Source: Methylobacter sp. (GTDB lineage: Bacteria; Pseudomonadota; Gammaproteobacteria; Methylococcales; Methylomonadaceae). Taken from it: DNA of 64,000 nt. The notes beneath the pieces are model-generated. The model had not been told where the DNA came from. It was given only the letters and a program-made list of their open reading frames with translations, and did not search any database. The stretch lies in assembly GCF_023227905.1 (NCBI RefSeq), contig NZ_JALOCF010000006.1, positions 78,437-142,436 on the forward strand, in the 5' to 3' direction. This document shows positions 43,496 to 52,743 of the stretch, piece after piece (within the stretch, counting starts at the first letter, position 1; each line of letters begins with the position of its first letter). A program made the translations under genes and the position numbers.

Positions 43496-44809
43496 ATGTT
43501 AAAAAAGAAAAATATTTTCATTTTGTCCTTAGGGATTATGTTGGGTGTTTTTATGGGAATCTGCGGCAGCGTTTTTGCCGAGCGGGATAATGTCGAGCCG
43601 GTAGCTGATACAGCGGAAGCTCTGCCCTATGAAGATTTGCGCACATTTACGGAGATTTTTGGCCGAATTAAAAGGGACTATGTAGAACCCGTTTCCGACA
43701 AAAAATTATTGGAAGATGCTATTCGCGGCATGTTGAGCGGACTTGATCCCCATTCCGCTTATTTGATTGCCGAGGAGTATCAGGAATTAAAAGAAGGCAC
43801 AACCGGCCAGTTCGGCGGCTTAGGCATTGAAGTAACAATGGAAAACGGCTTTGTCAAAGTGGTTTCCCCTATTGATGATACTCCCGCCCAGAGGGCCGGG
43901 ATCAAAACCGGAGACCTGATTGTCAGGCTTGATGATCAGCCGGTAAAAGGCATGACCTTAGCTGAGGCGGTCAAGCTTATGCGTGGCGAACCGGGCAGCA
44001 CAATTTTACTTACCGTTGTTCGTGAAGGGGTAGAAGCGCCTTTAAAAATAAGCATAACCCGGGACATCATAAAGGTTAAAAGCGTAAAAAACCGGATGTT
44101 GGAAAAAGGATACGGCTATGTGCGTATTAGTAGTTTTCAATCAGGAACCGGTGAAAGCCTGAAAGAGGCCCTGGCCGCGTTGAAAAAGGAAAATGCAGGC
44201 AACTTAAAAGGCCTGGTTTTGGATTTGCGGAATAATCCAGGCGGAGTATTGAATGCAGCCGTTGAGGTGAGTGACGCCTTCATCAAGAGCGGTCTCATTG
44301 TTTACACCGAGGGTCGTATTGAGAACTCGGAAATGCGTTTTAATGCCGCTGCCGATGATCTCCTTGACGGTGCGCCGATAGTCGTATTGATTAACGCCGG
44401 TTCCGCGTCGGCCTCTGAGATTGTGGCCGGAGCTTTGCAGGACCAAAAACGCGCGGTGATCATGGGTGAAAAATCGTTCGGTAAAGGTTCGGTGCAAACC
44501 ATATTGCCAACCAGTGGTGGTTCTGCAGTCAAGTTGACCACAGCTAGATACTACACGCCTTCAGGACGCTCCATCCAGGCTGAGGGTATCGAGCCGGATA
44601 TTGCCTTAGCTCGCGTCAAATTGGAGGAGTTGGAAAAATCCGAGTTCAAGCCGGTCAAGGAAGCCGATTTGTCGCATCATTTGCAAAACGGAAAAGGCAA
44701 GGAGAGTAAGGAAGCGGCGCAGGAGAAAGAGAAGGAAGCCTTGGAAAAAGATTATCCTTTGTATCAGGCTCTGACCTTGCTGAAAGGCATTAGTATTATG
44801 AAAAAATAA
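43496..44809 (+). CDS. ctpA: C-terminal processing peptidase (S41 family)
   Basis: A 437-residue exported serine protease. A signal or anchor helix (about residues 7-27) precedes an N-terminal helical part with LSGLDPHSAYL and a PDZ domain (about 85-175: GLGIEVTMENGFVKVVSP, GIKTGDLIVRLDDQPVKG). The catalytic core has Ser in NAGSASASEIVAGAL and Lys in GEKSFGKGSVQT. The C-terminus is a charged Lys/Glu-rich stretch. It follows envC as in related genomes. Confidence 0.96.
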   Translation: MLKKKNIFILSLGIMLGVFMGICGSVFAERDNVEPVADTAEALPYEDLRTFTEIFGRIKRDYVEPVSDKKLLEDAIRGMLSGLDPHSAYLIAEEYQELKEGTTGQFGGLGIEVTMENGFVKVVSPIDDTPAQRAGIKTGDLIVRLDDQPVKGMTLAEAVKLMRGEPGSTILLTVVREGVEAPLKISITRDIIKVKSVKNRMLEKGYGYVRISSFQSGTGESLKEALAALKKENAGNLKGLVLDLRNNPGGVLNAAVEVSDAFIKSGLIVYTEGRIENSEMRFNAAADDLLDGAPIVVLINAGSASASEIVAGALQDQKRAVIMGEKSFGKGSVQTILPTSGGSAVKLTTARYYTPSGRSIQAEGIEPDIALARVKLEELEKSEFKPVKEADLSHHLQNGKGKESKEAAQEKEKEALEKDYPLYQALTLLKGISIMKK

Positions 44810-44834
44810 GCTTATAGTTTATAACGGCAATCCC

Positions 44835-44883
44835 AAACCCGGATTCCAGCAAATGTAAATGTTTGCTGGAATCCGGGTTTTTT
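44835..44883 (+). terminator. Strong terminator after ctpA
   Basis: A perfect 19-bp stem AAACCCGGATTCCAGCAAA (44835-44853) with its complement at 44862-44880, an 8-nt loop, and a T-run (GGGTTTTTT). It should stop the gpmI-envC-ctpA transcript. Confidence 0.95.
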
Positions 44884-44992
44884 ATGCATTGAATTTGTTG
44901 GGGAAGATTACGATTTTAATCGTGCAGTTCTTTAATACGATAAGATACAGCACTTTTATGTTATGCCTTTAGATGGGCAGAGTTGAAAAAGC

Positions 44993-45487
44993 ATGCAAAC
45001 AAATGATTCAGTAACTGCAACAGAGGAAATAATAATTACAGTATTCCAGTCTGCCGGACTTGTGGCGCATGCAAAAATGCTGGTCAGGATGACTGAAGAA
45101 GAAACAAACGAATATAAAGTTGTTGCGCTGGCAACAGCAACCATATTGATGGGGGCGGCAGCTTTAGAGGCTTTATTGTCAGAGGCTGCTTATGTGCTAA
45201 AACCAGAGTTATATAAACAAAGAGGGAGAGGAAGTTATTTAAAGGTTGGCCCACCTGACAAATTTAAAAGACTTATAGGGTATGAGTCTTCGGAAGTTAG
45301 GTCAATTTGGGATGCAAGAATAGCTGTTGCCCACTCTGAACCTCACAATTCAAGAAGTCGCTTTGTTGGTGAAAAGTTGAATGCCGAAGGAGTGAAGTGG
45401 GTTATAGACGCCATTGAAAAAGTTTCTGGGGAGGTATGGGGTGAGTCAATGCCTAGTTGGTTTAAAGAAGGGGCAGGTTTGACATAA
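44993..45487 (+). CDS. HEPN-like hypothetical protein
   Basis: A 164-residue, mostly helical protein I cannot name. A long helix with ILMGAAALEALLSEAAYVL (about residues 51-69) and the motif WDARIAVAHSEP (Arg109-x4-His114) match the general HEPN pattern R-x4-6-H near the start of the last helices. HEPN proteins are often RNases or tRNA-modifying toxins. Here no MNT nucleotidyltransferase or other partner adjoins. The ribosome-binding site is weak. Confidence 0.5.
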   Translation: MQTNDSVTATEEIIITVFQSAGLVAHAKMLVRMTEEETNEYKVVALATATILMGAAALEALLSEAAYVLKPELYKQRGRGSYLKVGPPDKFKRLIGYESSEVRSIWDARIAVAHSEPHNSRSRFVGEKLNAEGVKWVIDAIEKVSGEVWGESMPSWFKEGAGLT

Positions 45488-45555
45488 CAAAGCGGTGAGG
45501 CGTGGTAGGAGGGGTCGAGCATAGTGAAACCCATTACATAGATGGGTGTTGGATG

Positions 45556-45625
45556 GGATGAGTTTCGGCTATCGCCTCTACTCATCCTACACCACTTCGT
45601 GCTCTTCGTGTCTTCGTGGTGAATT
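45556..45625. repeat. Palindromic repeats including a CACGAAG arm
   Basis: GGATGAGT (45556-45563) is inverted as ACTCATCC (45580-45587). Directly after it, 45595-45625 repeats the right arm of the 31-bp inverted repeat at 38 kb with one mismatch. The block lies between the HEPN-like gene and the convergent DUF934 gene. Confidence 0.8.
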
Positions 45626-45633
45626 AATGCGTA

Positions 45634-46086
45634 TTAACGGATCGATTTTTGATAATTGACGCTAAAGTCATTCAGGTTAGACAGAGCCGCAGGCAAATCT
45701 TCGGTTTTTTCCAGGTTAAAGGCATTAACGCCGACGCGAGATAAGTAATACACCTGATCCCGCATGAAGTGGCCTGTTGCCCTGATTTCACCTTGGTAGT
45801 TATAGCGGCCTCTGAGCAGCCAAGCATGGGAAAATATGCGGCCATCAGCAAAGGCGGGAAAATTCAGCTCGATTAATTGGATGTCTTTCAAGTCGGCAGC
45901 AATGTCTTCAACCGAGTCGGCGGGGCCGATCCTGACGCCTATTTTGCCGTTAGCCTTAAGCAGCTGTTGCTTGTCTTTTTTCCATCGGGCTAAGGAAACG
46001 CTGATGTCGCCGTTTTTCAGATCGGCGTCATCGGCAACATAGCTCCAGTTGTCGTCAACAATCTGTTTGTCTTTAATTATTTGCAT
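45634..46086 (-). CDS. DUF934 protein, sulfite reductase partner
   Basis: A 150-residue protein of the DUF934 family, which is encoded directly after assimilatory sulfite reductase genes in many Proteobacteria and is thought to help electron supply or assembly (established genomic association, not proven function). The start at 46086 (MQIIKDKQIVDDNW) overlaps the end of cysI by 14 bp and is chosen because the family starts there. LIELNFPAFADGRIFSHAWLLR is the conserved middle. Confidence 0.9.
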   Translation of the reverse strand: MQIIKDKQIVDDNWSYVADDADLKNGDISVSLARWKKDKQQLLKANGKIGVRIGPADSVEDIAADLKDIQLIELNFPAFADGRIFSHAWLLRGRYNYQGEIRATGHFMRDQVYYLSRVGVNAFNLEKTEDLPAALSNLNDFSVNYQKSIR

Positions 46087-47725
46087 AGACTTGCTCTTTG
46101 AATGGGGTGATGCCAACGCGTTTTACCATGTCCAAAAAAGACTCGTCATCCAGGCGTTGCTTGATGTAAACATCCAGTATGGTAGTGACGGCTTTGGTGA
46201 CTTGATCTTTGGCAATGGAAGGGCCGAGCCGTTCGCCGATAGCTGCCTCGTTTTCAGAGGAGCCGCCTAAAGTCAGCTGGTACCATTCCACGCCTTTTTT
46301 ATCAACGCCGAGGATGCCTATATGGCCGACGCTTTGGTGCGCGCAGCCGTTCATGCAGCCGGACATGTTGATTTTTACATCGCCGATGTCATGGAGGTAG
46401 TCCAGGTCATCGAGCGCTTCATTGATTTCTTTGGCGATGCTGATTGTACCGGCGTTTGCGAGCGAGCAAAAATCGAGGCCGGGGCAGCAAATCATGTCGG
46501 TTGCAGTGCCGTTATTCGGCGTAGCCAGTTTCAATGCATCTAGCTGTTGCCACAACTCGAACAGATCGGCCTGTTTGACGTCGGCAAAAACAAGATTTTG
46601 CCTGTGCGTGCTTCTGATTTCACCAAAGGTGTAGCGGTCAGCTAGGTCAGCAACAGCGTCAAGTTGCGTATCGGTCATGTCGCCGGGAGGTGAGTCCGGT
46701 GCTTTTAACGACAAAAATGTAGCGCGATAGCCGGGCACTTTGTGATCGGCTGTATTGTATTTAACCCAGGTTGCGAAAGCCTTGCTCTCGAGTTGGTGCT
46801 GTGCAAATCCGGTATCATGCGCTGCATCTGCTTCGTAGGGGGGTAATGCGAACTGGGCTTTGATGGCTTCAATGCGCGCGGCGTCAAGTTCCAGGTTATT
46901 CCGGATCAGCAGCCACTCGTTTTCGACCAATTCGGAGAATTGCTCCATGCCGGATTCTTTAACCAGAATTTTAATACGCGCTTTGTATTTGTTATCACGG
47001 CGTCCGAACAGGTTGTAAATGCGCAGTATGGCTTCCAGGTAAGACAGCAGGTGTTTCTTTTCCAAAAAGGGCTTGATGACTTGCCCAATGATAGGCGTGC
47101 GTCCCAATCCGCCGCCGACCAGCACTCTAAAACCGATTTCTCCGGCATCATTTTTTACCAGATGCAAGCCGATGTCATGAAGTTGAGTCGCCGCACGGTC
47201 ATGCTTTGCGCCGCTGACGGCAATCTTGAATTTACGCGGCAAATAAGCAAATTCCGGATGCAGGGTTGTCCATTGACGGATTATTTCGCAATAGGGTCGG
47301 GGATCTTCAATTTCATCGATGCAAACGCCGGCCAAATGATCAGTTGAGGTGTTTCTAAGACAATTGCCGCTGGTTTGGATGGCGTGCATTTGGACGCTGG
47401 CCAATTCTTCAAGAATGTCGGGCACTTGTTCCAATTTAGGCCAATTAAACTGGATATTCTGCCGAGTCGTAAAGTGACAGTAGTTTTTGTCGTAGGTACG
47501 GGCAATGTGAGCCAGTTTTCTGAATTGCTTGGAGTTAATCAGGCCGTAAGGGCCGGCTACCCGCAACATCGGAGCGTGAGTCTGCACATAAAGACCATTC
47601 ATTAAGCGCAATGCGCGAAATTGATCGTCTGAAATTTCGCCTTTCAAAAAGCTTTCGGTTTGCTTTCTGAATTGGGATACCCGTTCTTCAATGAGTGTTT
47701 GGTCGTTGTTATTATACTGGTACAT
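46073..47725 (-). CDS. cysI: Sulfite reductase hemoprotein (nitrite/sulfite reductase family)
   Basis: A 550-residue siroheme/4Fe-4S enzyme that reduces sulfite to sulfide. The cluster ligands are in CCPGLDFC (about residue 432) and CMNGC (about 470). Two ferredoxin-like halves carry YGLINSKQFRKLAHI, TTRQNIQFNW and LVGGGLGRTPI. Nitrite reductase activity is possible, but the DUF934 neighbour favours sulfate assimilation. The 5' end faces nhaD across 157 bp. Confidence 0.9.
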   Translation of the reverse strand: MYQYNNNDQTLIEERVSQFRKQTESFLKGEISDDQFRALRLMNGLYVQTHAPMLRVAGPYGLINSKQFRKLAHIARTYDKNYCHFTTRQNIQFNWPKLEQVPDILEELASVQMHAIQTSGNCLRNTSTDHLAGVCIDEIEDPRPYCEIIRQWTTLHPEFAYLPRKFKIAVSGAKHDRAATQLHDIGLHLVKNDAGEIGFRVLVGGGLGRTPIIGQVIKPFLEKKHLLSYLEAILRIYNLFGRRDNKYKARIKILVKESGMEQFSELVENEWLLIRNNLELDAARIEAIKAQFALPPYEADAAHDTGFAQHQLESKAFATWVKYNTADHKVPGYRATFLSLKAPDSPPGDMTDTQLDAVADLADRYTFGEIRSTHRQNLVFADVKQADLFELWQQLDALKLATPNNGTATDMICCPGLDFCSLANAGTISIAKEINEALDDLDYLHDIGDVKINMSGCMNGCAHQSVGHIGILGVDKKGVEWYQLTLGGSSENEAAIGERLGPSIAKDQVTKAVTTILDVYIKQRLDDESFLDMVKRVGITPFKEQVYANN

Positions 47726-47882
47726 AAGTGAGCGCTGAGCGCTTGTATAGGCAATTAATTACAACCATTAATCATATACTGTGGGTCATAAAATGACAAA
47801 GGTTATTGTATGATGCTAAGATTGTCGGCTGAATTTTGGGTGTTTTTTGGTTAATTTTTGAGATAAAAGTTAGGGGGTTATT

Positions 47883-49244
47883 TTGTTACGGTCATTGTTT
47901 GTGGTGTTGTCTCTATTGCTGTTGCCTGGAATGGCAATGGCAGGTGGTTTTGAAAGTCTCGGCTTGACAGGAACAGAGCGGGGTATTTATACGGTTCTGA
48001 TCTTTATCATTGCCTATGGCTTTGTTATGGCAGAAGAATTTACGCATCTAAGTAAATCCAAACCGGTTATCTTAGCCGCTGGCATTATTTGGGCGAATGC
48101 GGCTGTTTTGGCTGCTCAAGCCGGTGTTTCTGCTGAGGATATGCATGAGGCTTTCGAGTACAACTTAAAAGAATATGCAGAGTTAATGTTATTCCTGCTG
48201 GTTGCCATGACTTATATTAATTCAATGGCCGAACGTAACGTGTTTGAGGCCTTGCGTTCTTGGTTGGTAAGAAAGCAGTTTGGCTATCGCAAGCTGTTTT
48301 TGATTACCGGCGTTATCACATTCTTTTTGTCCTCTGTGGCTGATAACTTGACGGCGGCTTTATTAGTCGGTGCGGTTGTGATGGCGGTAGGGGCTGATAA
48401 TCCTAAATTTGTCAGTATCGGCTTTGTTAATTTAGTGGTTGCAGCTAATGCGGGAGGGGCGTTCTGTCCTTTTGGCGATATCACAACCTTGATGGTGTGG
48501 CAGGCTGAGTACGCTGAGTTTTTTGATTTCTTCAAGTTGTTTATTCCATCGATGGTGAATTACGCTGTGCCGGCAGCGGTGATGTATTTTGCGGTTCCTG
48601 ATGAGCAACCTAAAGCCACCACAGAAGAGGCCGTGCAGTTAAAACCAGGTGCGGTACAGATTTGCGTGATGTTCTTGTTGACTATCGTTACGGCGGTAAG
48701 TTTTAAACAAGCTCTGCATTTGCCACCGTTTATGGGAATGATGGTCGGACTTTCTGCGTTGATGCTTTATGGCTATCGCTTAAAAACAGTTTTCCGTGTT
48801 GAAGGTGATGACGCGTTTGACATTTTCGATAAGGTGCGTCATGCGGAATGGGATACCTTGTTGTTCTTCTTCGGCGTAGTGTTTGCGGTTGGCGGATTAG
48901 GCTATATCGGTTACCTTGAGTTGCTGTCCAGTGCTATGTACGACGGATTAGGTGCGACAACGGCAAATATTTTAGTGGGTGTGATTTCAGCAATTGTTGA
49001 TAACATTCCTGTTATGTTTGCGGTGCTGAACATGAATCTGGATATGGATTTATATCAATGGTTATTAGTGACGTTAACTGCTGGTGTTGGTGGGTCGTTA
49101 TTATCTGTTGGTTCTGCTGCCGGTGTGGCGTTGATGGGGCAGTCTGACCATAAATATACATTTTTTAGCCATTTAAAGTGGACGCCTGCAATTGCTGGCG
49201 GTTACGTAGCAAGTATTGTTGTTCACTATCTAATTAATGGTTGA
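47883..49244 (+). CDS. nhaD: NhaD-type sodium/proton antiporter
   Basis: A 453-residue inner-membrane Na+/H+ antiporter of the ion-transporter superfamily. After a signal-like first helix it shows GFVMAEEFTHLSKSKPVIL, about 12 helices, SSVADNLTAALLVGAVV near residue 143, and AIVDNIPVMFAVLNM near 373 with the paired DN motifs of NhaD. The start appears to be TTG behind a TTAGGGGG site, an unusual choice but well spaced. Confidence 0.94.
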   Translation: MLRSLFVVLSLLLLPGMAMAGGFESLGLTGTERGIYTVLIFIIAYGFVMAEEFTHLSKSKPVILAAGIIWANAAVLAAQAGVSAEDMHEAFEYNLKEYAELMLFLLVAMTYINSMAERNVFEALRSWLVRKQFGYRKLFLITGVITFFLSSVADNLTAALLVGAVVMAVGADNPKFVSIGFVNLVVAANAGGAFCPFGDITTLMVWQAEYAEFFDFFKLFIPSMVNYAVPAAVMYFAVPDEQPKATTEEAVQLKPGAVQICVMFLLTIVTAVSFKQALHLPPFMGMMVGLSALMLYGYRLKTVFRVEGDDAFDIFDKVRHAEWDTLLFFFGVVFAVGGLGYIGYLELLSSAMYDGLGATTANILVGVISAIVDNIPVMFAVLNMNLDMDLYQWLLVTLTAGVGGSLLSVGSAAGVALMGQSDHKYTFFSHLKWTPAIAGGYVASIVVHYLING

Positions 49245-49309
49245 TAATTCAAGCATGCACTGCACGTTTCGTGCGGTGCTCGGCAGCTGCTCAGGACGTG
49301 GTTTCGACA

Positions 49310-49337
49310 CCTGCATAATCCATGTGGATTATGCAGG
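49310..49337. repeat. Perfect 13-bp-arm palindrome before the AmpG-like gene
   Basis: CCTGCATAATCCA (49310-49322) is exactly inverted as TGGATTATGCAGG (49325-49337) around TG. It lies between nhaD and the next gene and could be a protein-binding or RNA structure site; no T-run follows. Confidence 0.85.
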
Positions 49338-49390
49338 CAGTTCTCGCCAAATATTTCTGTCAGTGCGGTCACGGTTGTTGGGTGAGGTCA

Positions 49391-50722
49391 ATGGCTGGCA
49401 ATAAAAGCTGGCGCTCAGCCTTTTCAATCTATATTCAGCCGCAAGTGCGCGGCATGATTTTTCTTGGTTTCTCCGCCGGGCTTCCTTTCTTATTGGTTTT
49501 TTCGACGTTATCAGCCTGGTTGCGGGATGAGGGTGTGGAGAGATCCGTTATAGGTTTTTTCAGTTGGGTCGGGGTTACCTATTCAATAAAGGTCTTTTGG
49601 GCTCCCGTTATAGACAGGTTGCCTTTGCCATTCTTAACTAAATTTTTGGGTAAAAGGCGCAGTTGGATGCTGCTTGCGCAATTAGGCATTATTATTGGCT
49701 TGATTGGCATGGGATATTCGGATTCGCACAGTCAATTGCAGCAGATCGCATTGTTTGCAGTGTGGGTAGCGTTTTGTTCAGCTACGCAAGATGTGGTTAT
49801 TGATGCTTATCGCATTGAATCTGTGGATCCTGAATATCAAGGTGCTATGGCGGCGACCTACGTGCTGGGGTATCGGATTGCGTTACTGATGGCGGGCGCA
49901 GGCGCCTTTTATATTGCGGAATATGCCAGTTGGAAAGTGTCTTACTTTGTGATGGCAGCTGCCATGTCTGTGGGGTTGATTGCAACTCTTTGTATTAAAG
50001 AGCCAGAGCATAAACAATTTGACGGGCGACTGCGCAAAGATGCTGATGCAAGTCAGTGGAGTATTTGGCGGAGATTGTCGACAGCTATCGCAGGTGCTGT
50101 ATTGAATCCTTTTGTAGAGTTTTTTGAGCGCAATGGCAAAATCGGTTTATTGATTTTGATGCTTATTGCTCTTTACAAAATGAGCGATATCACGATGGGG
50201 GTTATGGCCAATCCGTTTTATCTTGATTTAGGCTTTAGTAAAAAAGATATTGCAGATATTAGCAAAATTTTTGGTTTTTTTATGACTATTGCCGGCGCTG
50301 CAATAGGTGGAGTATTGGTTGTCAAGTATGGGGTTATGCGCCCTTTATTGCTGGGTGCGGTTATGGTGGCGGCTACTAATTTGCTGTTTGCCGTTTTGGC
50401 GGTCAGCGAGCCCAATTTGCTGCTGCTGTCAGGTGTTATAAGTGCGGACAATTTAAGCGGCGGTATCGCCACGGCAGTGTTTATCGCTTACCTTTCCAGT
50501 CTAACTAACACTGCTTACACTGCTACTCAATATGCGTTGTTCAGTTCGTTGATGACTTTGCCGGCACAACTATTAGGCGGATTTTCCGGGATAGTTGTAG
50601 ATAGCTATGGGTACACGGTTTTTTTTATTTATGCGTCAACAGTAGGTCTACCGGCAATCGTGCTGGTGCTTTTATTGATGCGTTATCAAAGCCGCTCTAC
50701 TGATCATGGCTATAATCCATAA
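49391..50722 (+). CDS. AmpG-like MFS permease (muropeptide transporter)
   Basis: A 443-residue major facilitator with about 12 helices. GMIFLGFSAGLPFLLVFSTLSAWLRDEGV and FFSWVGVTYSIKVFWAPVIDR at the start and SATQDVVIDAYRIE near residue 135 are typical of AmpG, which imports anhydro-muropeptides for wall recycling. The ATG at 49391 has a GAGG site 7 nt upstream; an earlier ATG at 49322 lies in palindromic DNA and is rejected. Its 3' end overlaps the tail of a convergent pseudogene. Confidence 0.9.
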   Translation: MAGNKSWRSAFSIYIQPQVRGMIFLGFSAGLPFLLVFSTLSAWLRDEGVERSVIGFFSWVGVTYSIKVFWAPVIDRLPLPFLTKFLGKRRSWMLLAQLGIIIGLIGMGYSDSHSQLQQIALFAVWVAFCSATQDVVIDAYRIESVDPEYQGAMAATYVLGYRIALLMAGAGAFYIAEYASWKVSYFVMAAAMSVGLIATLCIKEPEHKQFDGRLRKDADASQWSIWRRLSTAIAGAVLNPFVEFFERNGKIGLLILMLIALYKMSDITMGVMANPFYLDLGFSKKDIADISKIFGFFMTIAGAAIGGVLVVKYGVMRPLLLGAVMVAATNLLFAVLAVSEPNLLLLSGVISADNLSGGIATAVFIAYLSSLTNTAYTATQYALFSSLMTLPAQLLGGFSGIVVDSYGYTVFFIYASTVGLPAIVLVLLLMRYQSRSTDHGYNP

Positions 50723-51130
50723 TCAGTAGAGCGTGATCGGAGAATCGCTCATCTTTATAAATAGATGTTGCGTTTATTCTATCTTTAAAGACAGGGTTGG
50801 TTATTTGATAACCAATGTGCCAGCCAGCAATTTTTACCCAAGAGTGGCCTCTGTTTGATCTCCATGCGTCTTGTTCAGCCCCTTGGTTATAAGGGGTTGG
50901 ATGTATCTATCCATTGACTATCAGCTAATAATTGGTCCAACCAGGCTCTTTCTTTCGGTAAAAAGCAATTGCCTTGAGTTTCTTAAGTCGATTTTTTTAT
51001 GAGTTATGCTCCAGCTATCTCAGATTATGTGGTTGCGGTGATTTTGTGAATAAGGCGCAAGTTTTTCCATGAATTTACACCTTAAGGTTTGGAGTTCTCT
51101 TGGTGAGTCGGAGAGCAAATAAAGCGACCT
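50697..51130 (-). pseudogene. Degraded exodeoxyribonuclease III gene
   Basis: No open frame is present, but minus-strand translation in shifted frames reads as exonuclease III. Reading from the left edge upward, SIYKDERFSDHALLIMDY lies next to the stop at 50697-50699. This is preceded by GHSWVKIAGWHIGYQITNP, QDAWRSNR, WLDQLLADSQWIDTSNPL (then a stop codon), THKKIDLRN and an APYSQNH region near 51060. Frame jumps and several stops interrupt it, so it is a decayed pseudogene. The 5' end is unclear. It accounts for about half of the 765-bp gap; the rest (51131-51487) shows no gene and holds the rpmE leader. Confidence 0.8.
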
Positions 51131-51487
51131 TTCATATCGATTCCTTGTCAGTCTGCCGTTGATAATTCGATCGGGCTCTTTTTTGCAATATAAAGTAATT
51201 CCACTGTAGCCTTTTTAAGAATCATGATAAAAACAATGATAATTTGAAGGGAAAAAGGATCAAAGCTAAGTTAATCCAGCTGACATTTCGTTTCTTATAT
51301 ACAAATAATATTAGTGTCTCGCTGCTGCATCCATGTAAAGAAACCTTTGTGCTCCGCGGAGCGGATGCCGTTCGCATCTAAAGTAATAATACGCATAAAT
51401 ATAATTGAGTTGCGAACTTTAAATGAAATACGTATTATACGGGGTTCTCTAATAAGTCGTAGCCCTTGTGGGTAATGTGAAAGTGAT

Positions 51488-51688
51488 ATGAAACCAGAAA
51501 TTCATCCAGAATATAAACAAATTACTGTAACCTGTGGTTGCGGTAATAAATTTGAAACCGGTTCTGTATTGGGTAAGGATTTGCAGGTTGAGGTTTGCTC
51601 TTCATGCCATCCTTTTTATACAGGAAAACAGCGCGTTGTTGATACAGCGGGGCGAGTAGATAAATTCCGTAAAAAATACGGCAAATAA
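51488..51688 (+). CDS. rpmE: 50S ribosomal protein L31, zinc-binding form
   Basis: A 66-residue ribosomal protein. The zinc-type Cys set is intact: CGCG near residue 16 and CSSCHPFYTGKQR near 37. The C+ form is the one that can be replaced by RpmE2 under zinc limitation. MKPEIHPEYKQITVTC is the standard start. Confidence 0.97.
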   Translation: MKPEIHPEYKQITVTCGCGNKFETGSVLGKDLQVEVCSSCHPFYTGKQRVVDTAGRVDKFRKKYGK

Positions 51689-52027
51689 ATTTTGTGGACT
51701 TATGCTGGGCAGCTGATCCTAGCATTGCCACAAAAAGTTCGTTATGCCGCAATTTAGTAAATATATGGATTGGTATTTTTGATGCATATATGCAAAAAGG
51801 TATGTTAACCGTTTTGATTTTGTAGGCAGCCATAAAGCAGAAAGCCAGTGCAACAAATGTTGCACTGGCTTTCTGCTTTATGGCTGTTAGCTTTTGGAGA
51901 TATTGGTTTCACGACTCCTTTCCCGGCTCTTCTTTATGTATTGGGCTTAAGTAAAGAGTCCATGCAATAGCTGATTTGTTAAAGCAGGGGAAGTGCTGTT
52001 GCGTGGTGATGCCAGCAAAGAACTATT
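51689..52027. other. Intergenic region after rpmE
   Basis: The gap holds the perfect 29-bp inverted repeat (51827-51886, listed). Directly after it, a short plus-strand reading LAFGDIGFTTPFPALLYVLG (51888-51947) resembles the N-terminus of Kup-type K+ transporters (GDIG-TSPLYAL). It could be a gene remnant but is too short to call. Confidence 0.35.
51827..51886. repeat. Perfect 29-bp inverted repeat
   Basis: Left arm 51827-51855 and right arm 51858-51886 are exact reverse complements with a 2-nt AA loop; the core CAGAAAGCCAGTGCAACA pairs fully. It could form a very stable hairpin or cruciform downstream of rpmE. No long T-run follows. Confidence 0.95.
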
Positions 52028-52465
52028 TTAAAAAGAATCTAAGCCAGACAAACCTTCAATAGACCAGTTGGCAAAATCAACAGAGCCTTCTTCATTATCG
52101 CCGTTTTTATAATTAATGCGGCAGACATATTTTTTAGTAACAGTGCTTGCGGTGGCGCTTGTGATGTCGATTTCGGCATTAACGACATATTGGTAATTTC
52201 CTAGGCTCCATGCATTAAGAGGTTTTTCTGGAAAATTAACAGATACATCAGAACCAAGCTTGGATCTGATGAAGTTATTGCAGTGTGAGAAAGCGAGCTT
52301 AGTTAATGAGTTGGATATAGGGTCTTGTCCGCCCTGGTCTTTGCTGTCAACAAGAAATAAGTCTGATTGAATCACTTTATAAACGAGGGGCATGACAACT
52401 TTGCTTTGCACTAAAAGCAAGATTCCTAAGCTAACGATAAAAAATAAGAGGGTGTATTTCTTCAT
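52028..52465 (-). CDS. Hypothetical membrane-anchored periplasmic protein
   Basis: A 145-residue protein with one N-terminal helix (about residues 4-24, LLFFIVSLGILLLVQSKVV) and a small soluble domain holding two Cys (CNN near 62 and VCRIN near 115). I do not recognise a family. It is transcribed divergently from pmoC across 278 bp that contain the pmo promoter. The mature part could sit in the periplasm, but a role with methane oxidation is only a positional guess. Confidence 0.65.
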   Translation of the reverse strand: MKKYTLLFFIVSLGILLLVQSKVVMPLVYKVIQSDLFLVDSKDQGGQDPISNSLTKLAFSHCNNFIRSKLGSDVSVNFPEKPLNAWSLGNYQYVVNAEIDITSATASTVTKKYVCRINYKNGDNEEGSVDFANWSIEGLSGLDSF

Positions 52466-52587
52466 GGATTCGGTTTCGAAAAAGTAAAATTGAAATTAAT
52501 TCTAACAGGAATCAATGTTTTAAGTGTAGAGGAATTTACCAGGCAAAGTCCGAGGTCAAGGAAATTAATTTGGTGTTTGTTTTTGAC

Positions 52588-52615
52588 TTGACAAGGCTAA
52601 TTGAGCTGGTAGACT
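52588..52615 (+). promoter_or_regulatory. Putative sigma-70 promoter of pmoCAB
   Basis: A perfect -35 hexamer TTGACA (52588-52593), a 16-bp spacer and TAGACT (52610-52615, four of six -10 matches). It is the only good promoter in the gap before pmoC and gives a leader of about 120 nt. Published methanotroph pmo promoters are also of sigma-70 type (general knowledge). Confidence 0.6.
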
Positions 52616-52743
52616 GACAGCTCACTAAATTGACTTAGTGTCATTGGTCCTTAAAGTTTTTATGGTTCCGGTGAAAAAAAGGAGTTGTAACTATAACCCC
52701 TAGCTATCACAAGTTGGGGATTTGATAATTTTTGGAGGTAGAA

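Noticed and set aside
52732..52743. TTG start for pmoC four codons upstream
   Set aside because: The region is the GGAGG ribosome-binding site for the ATG at 52744.
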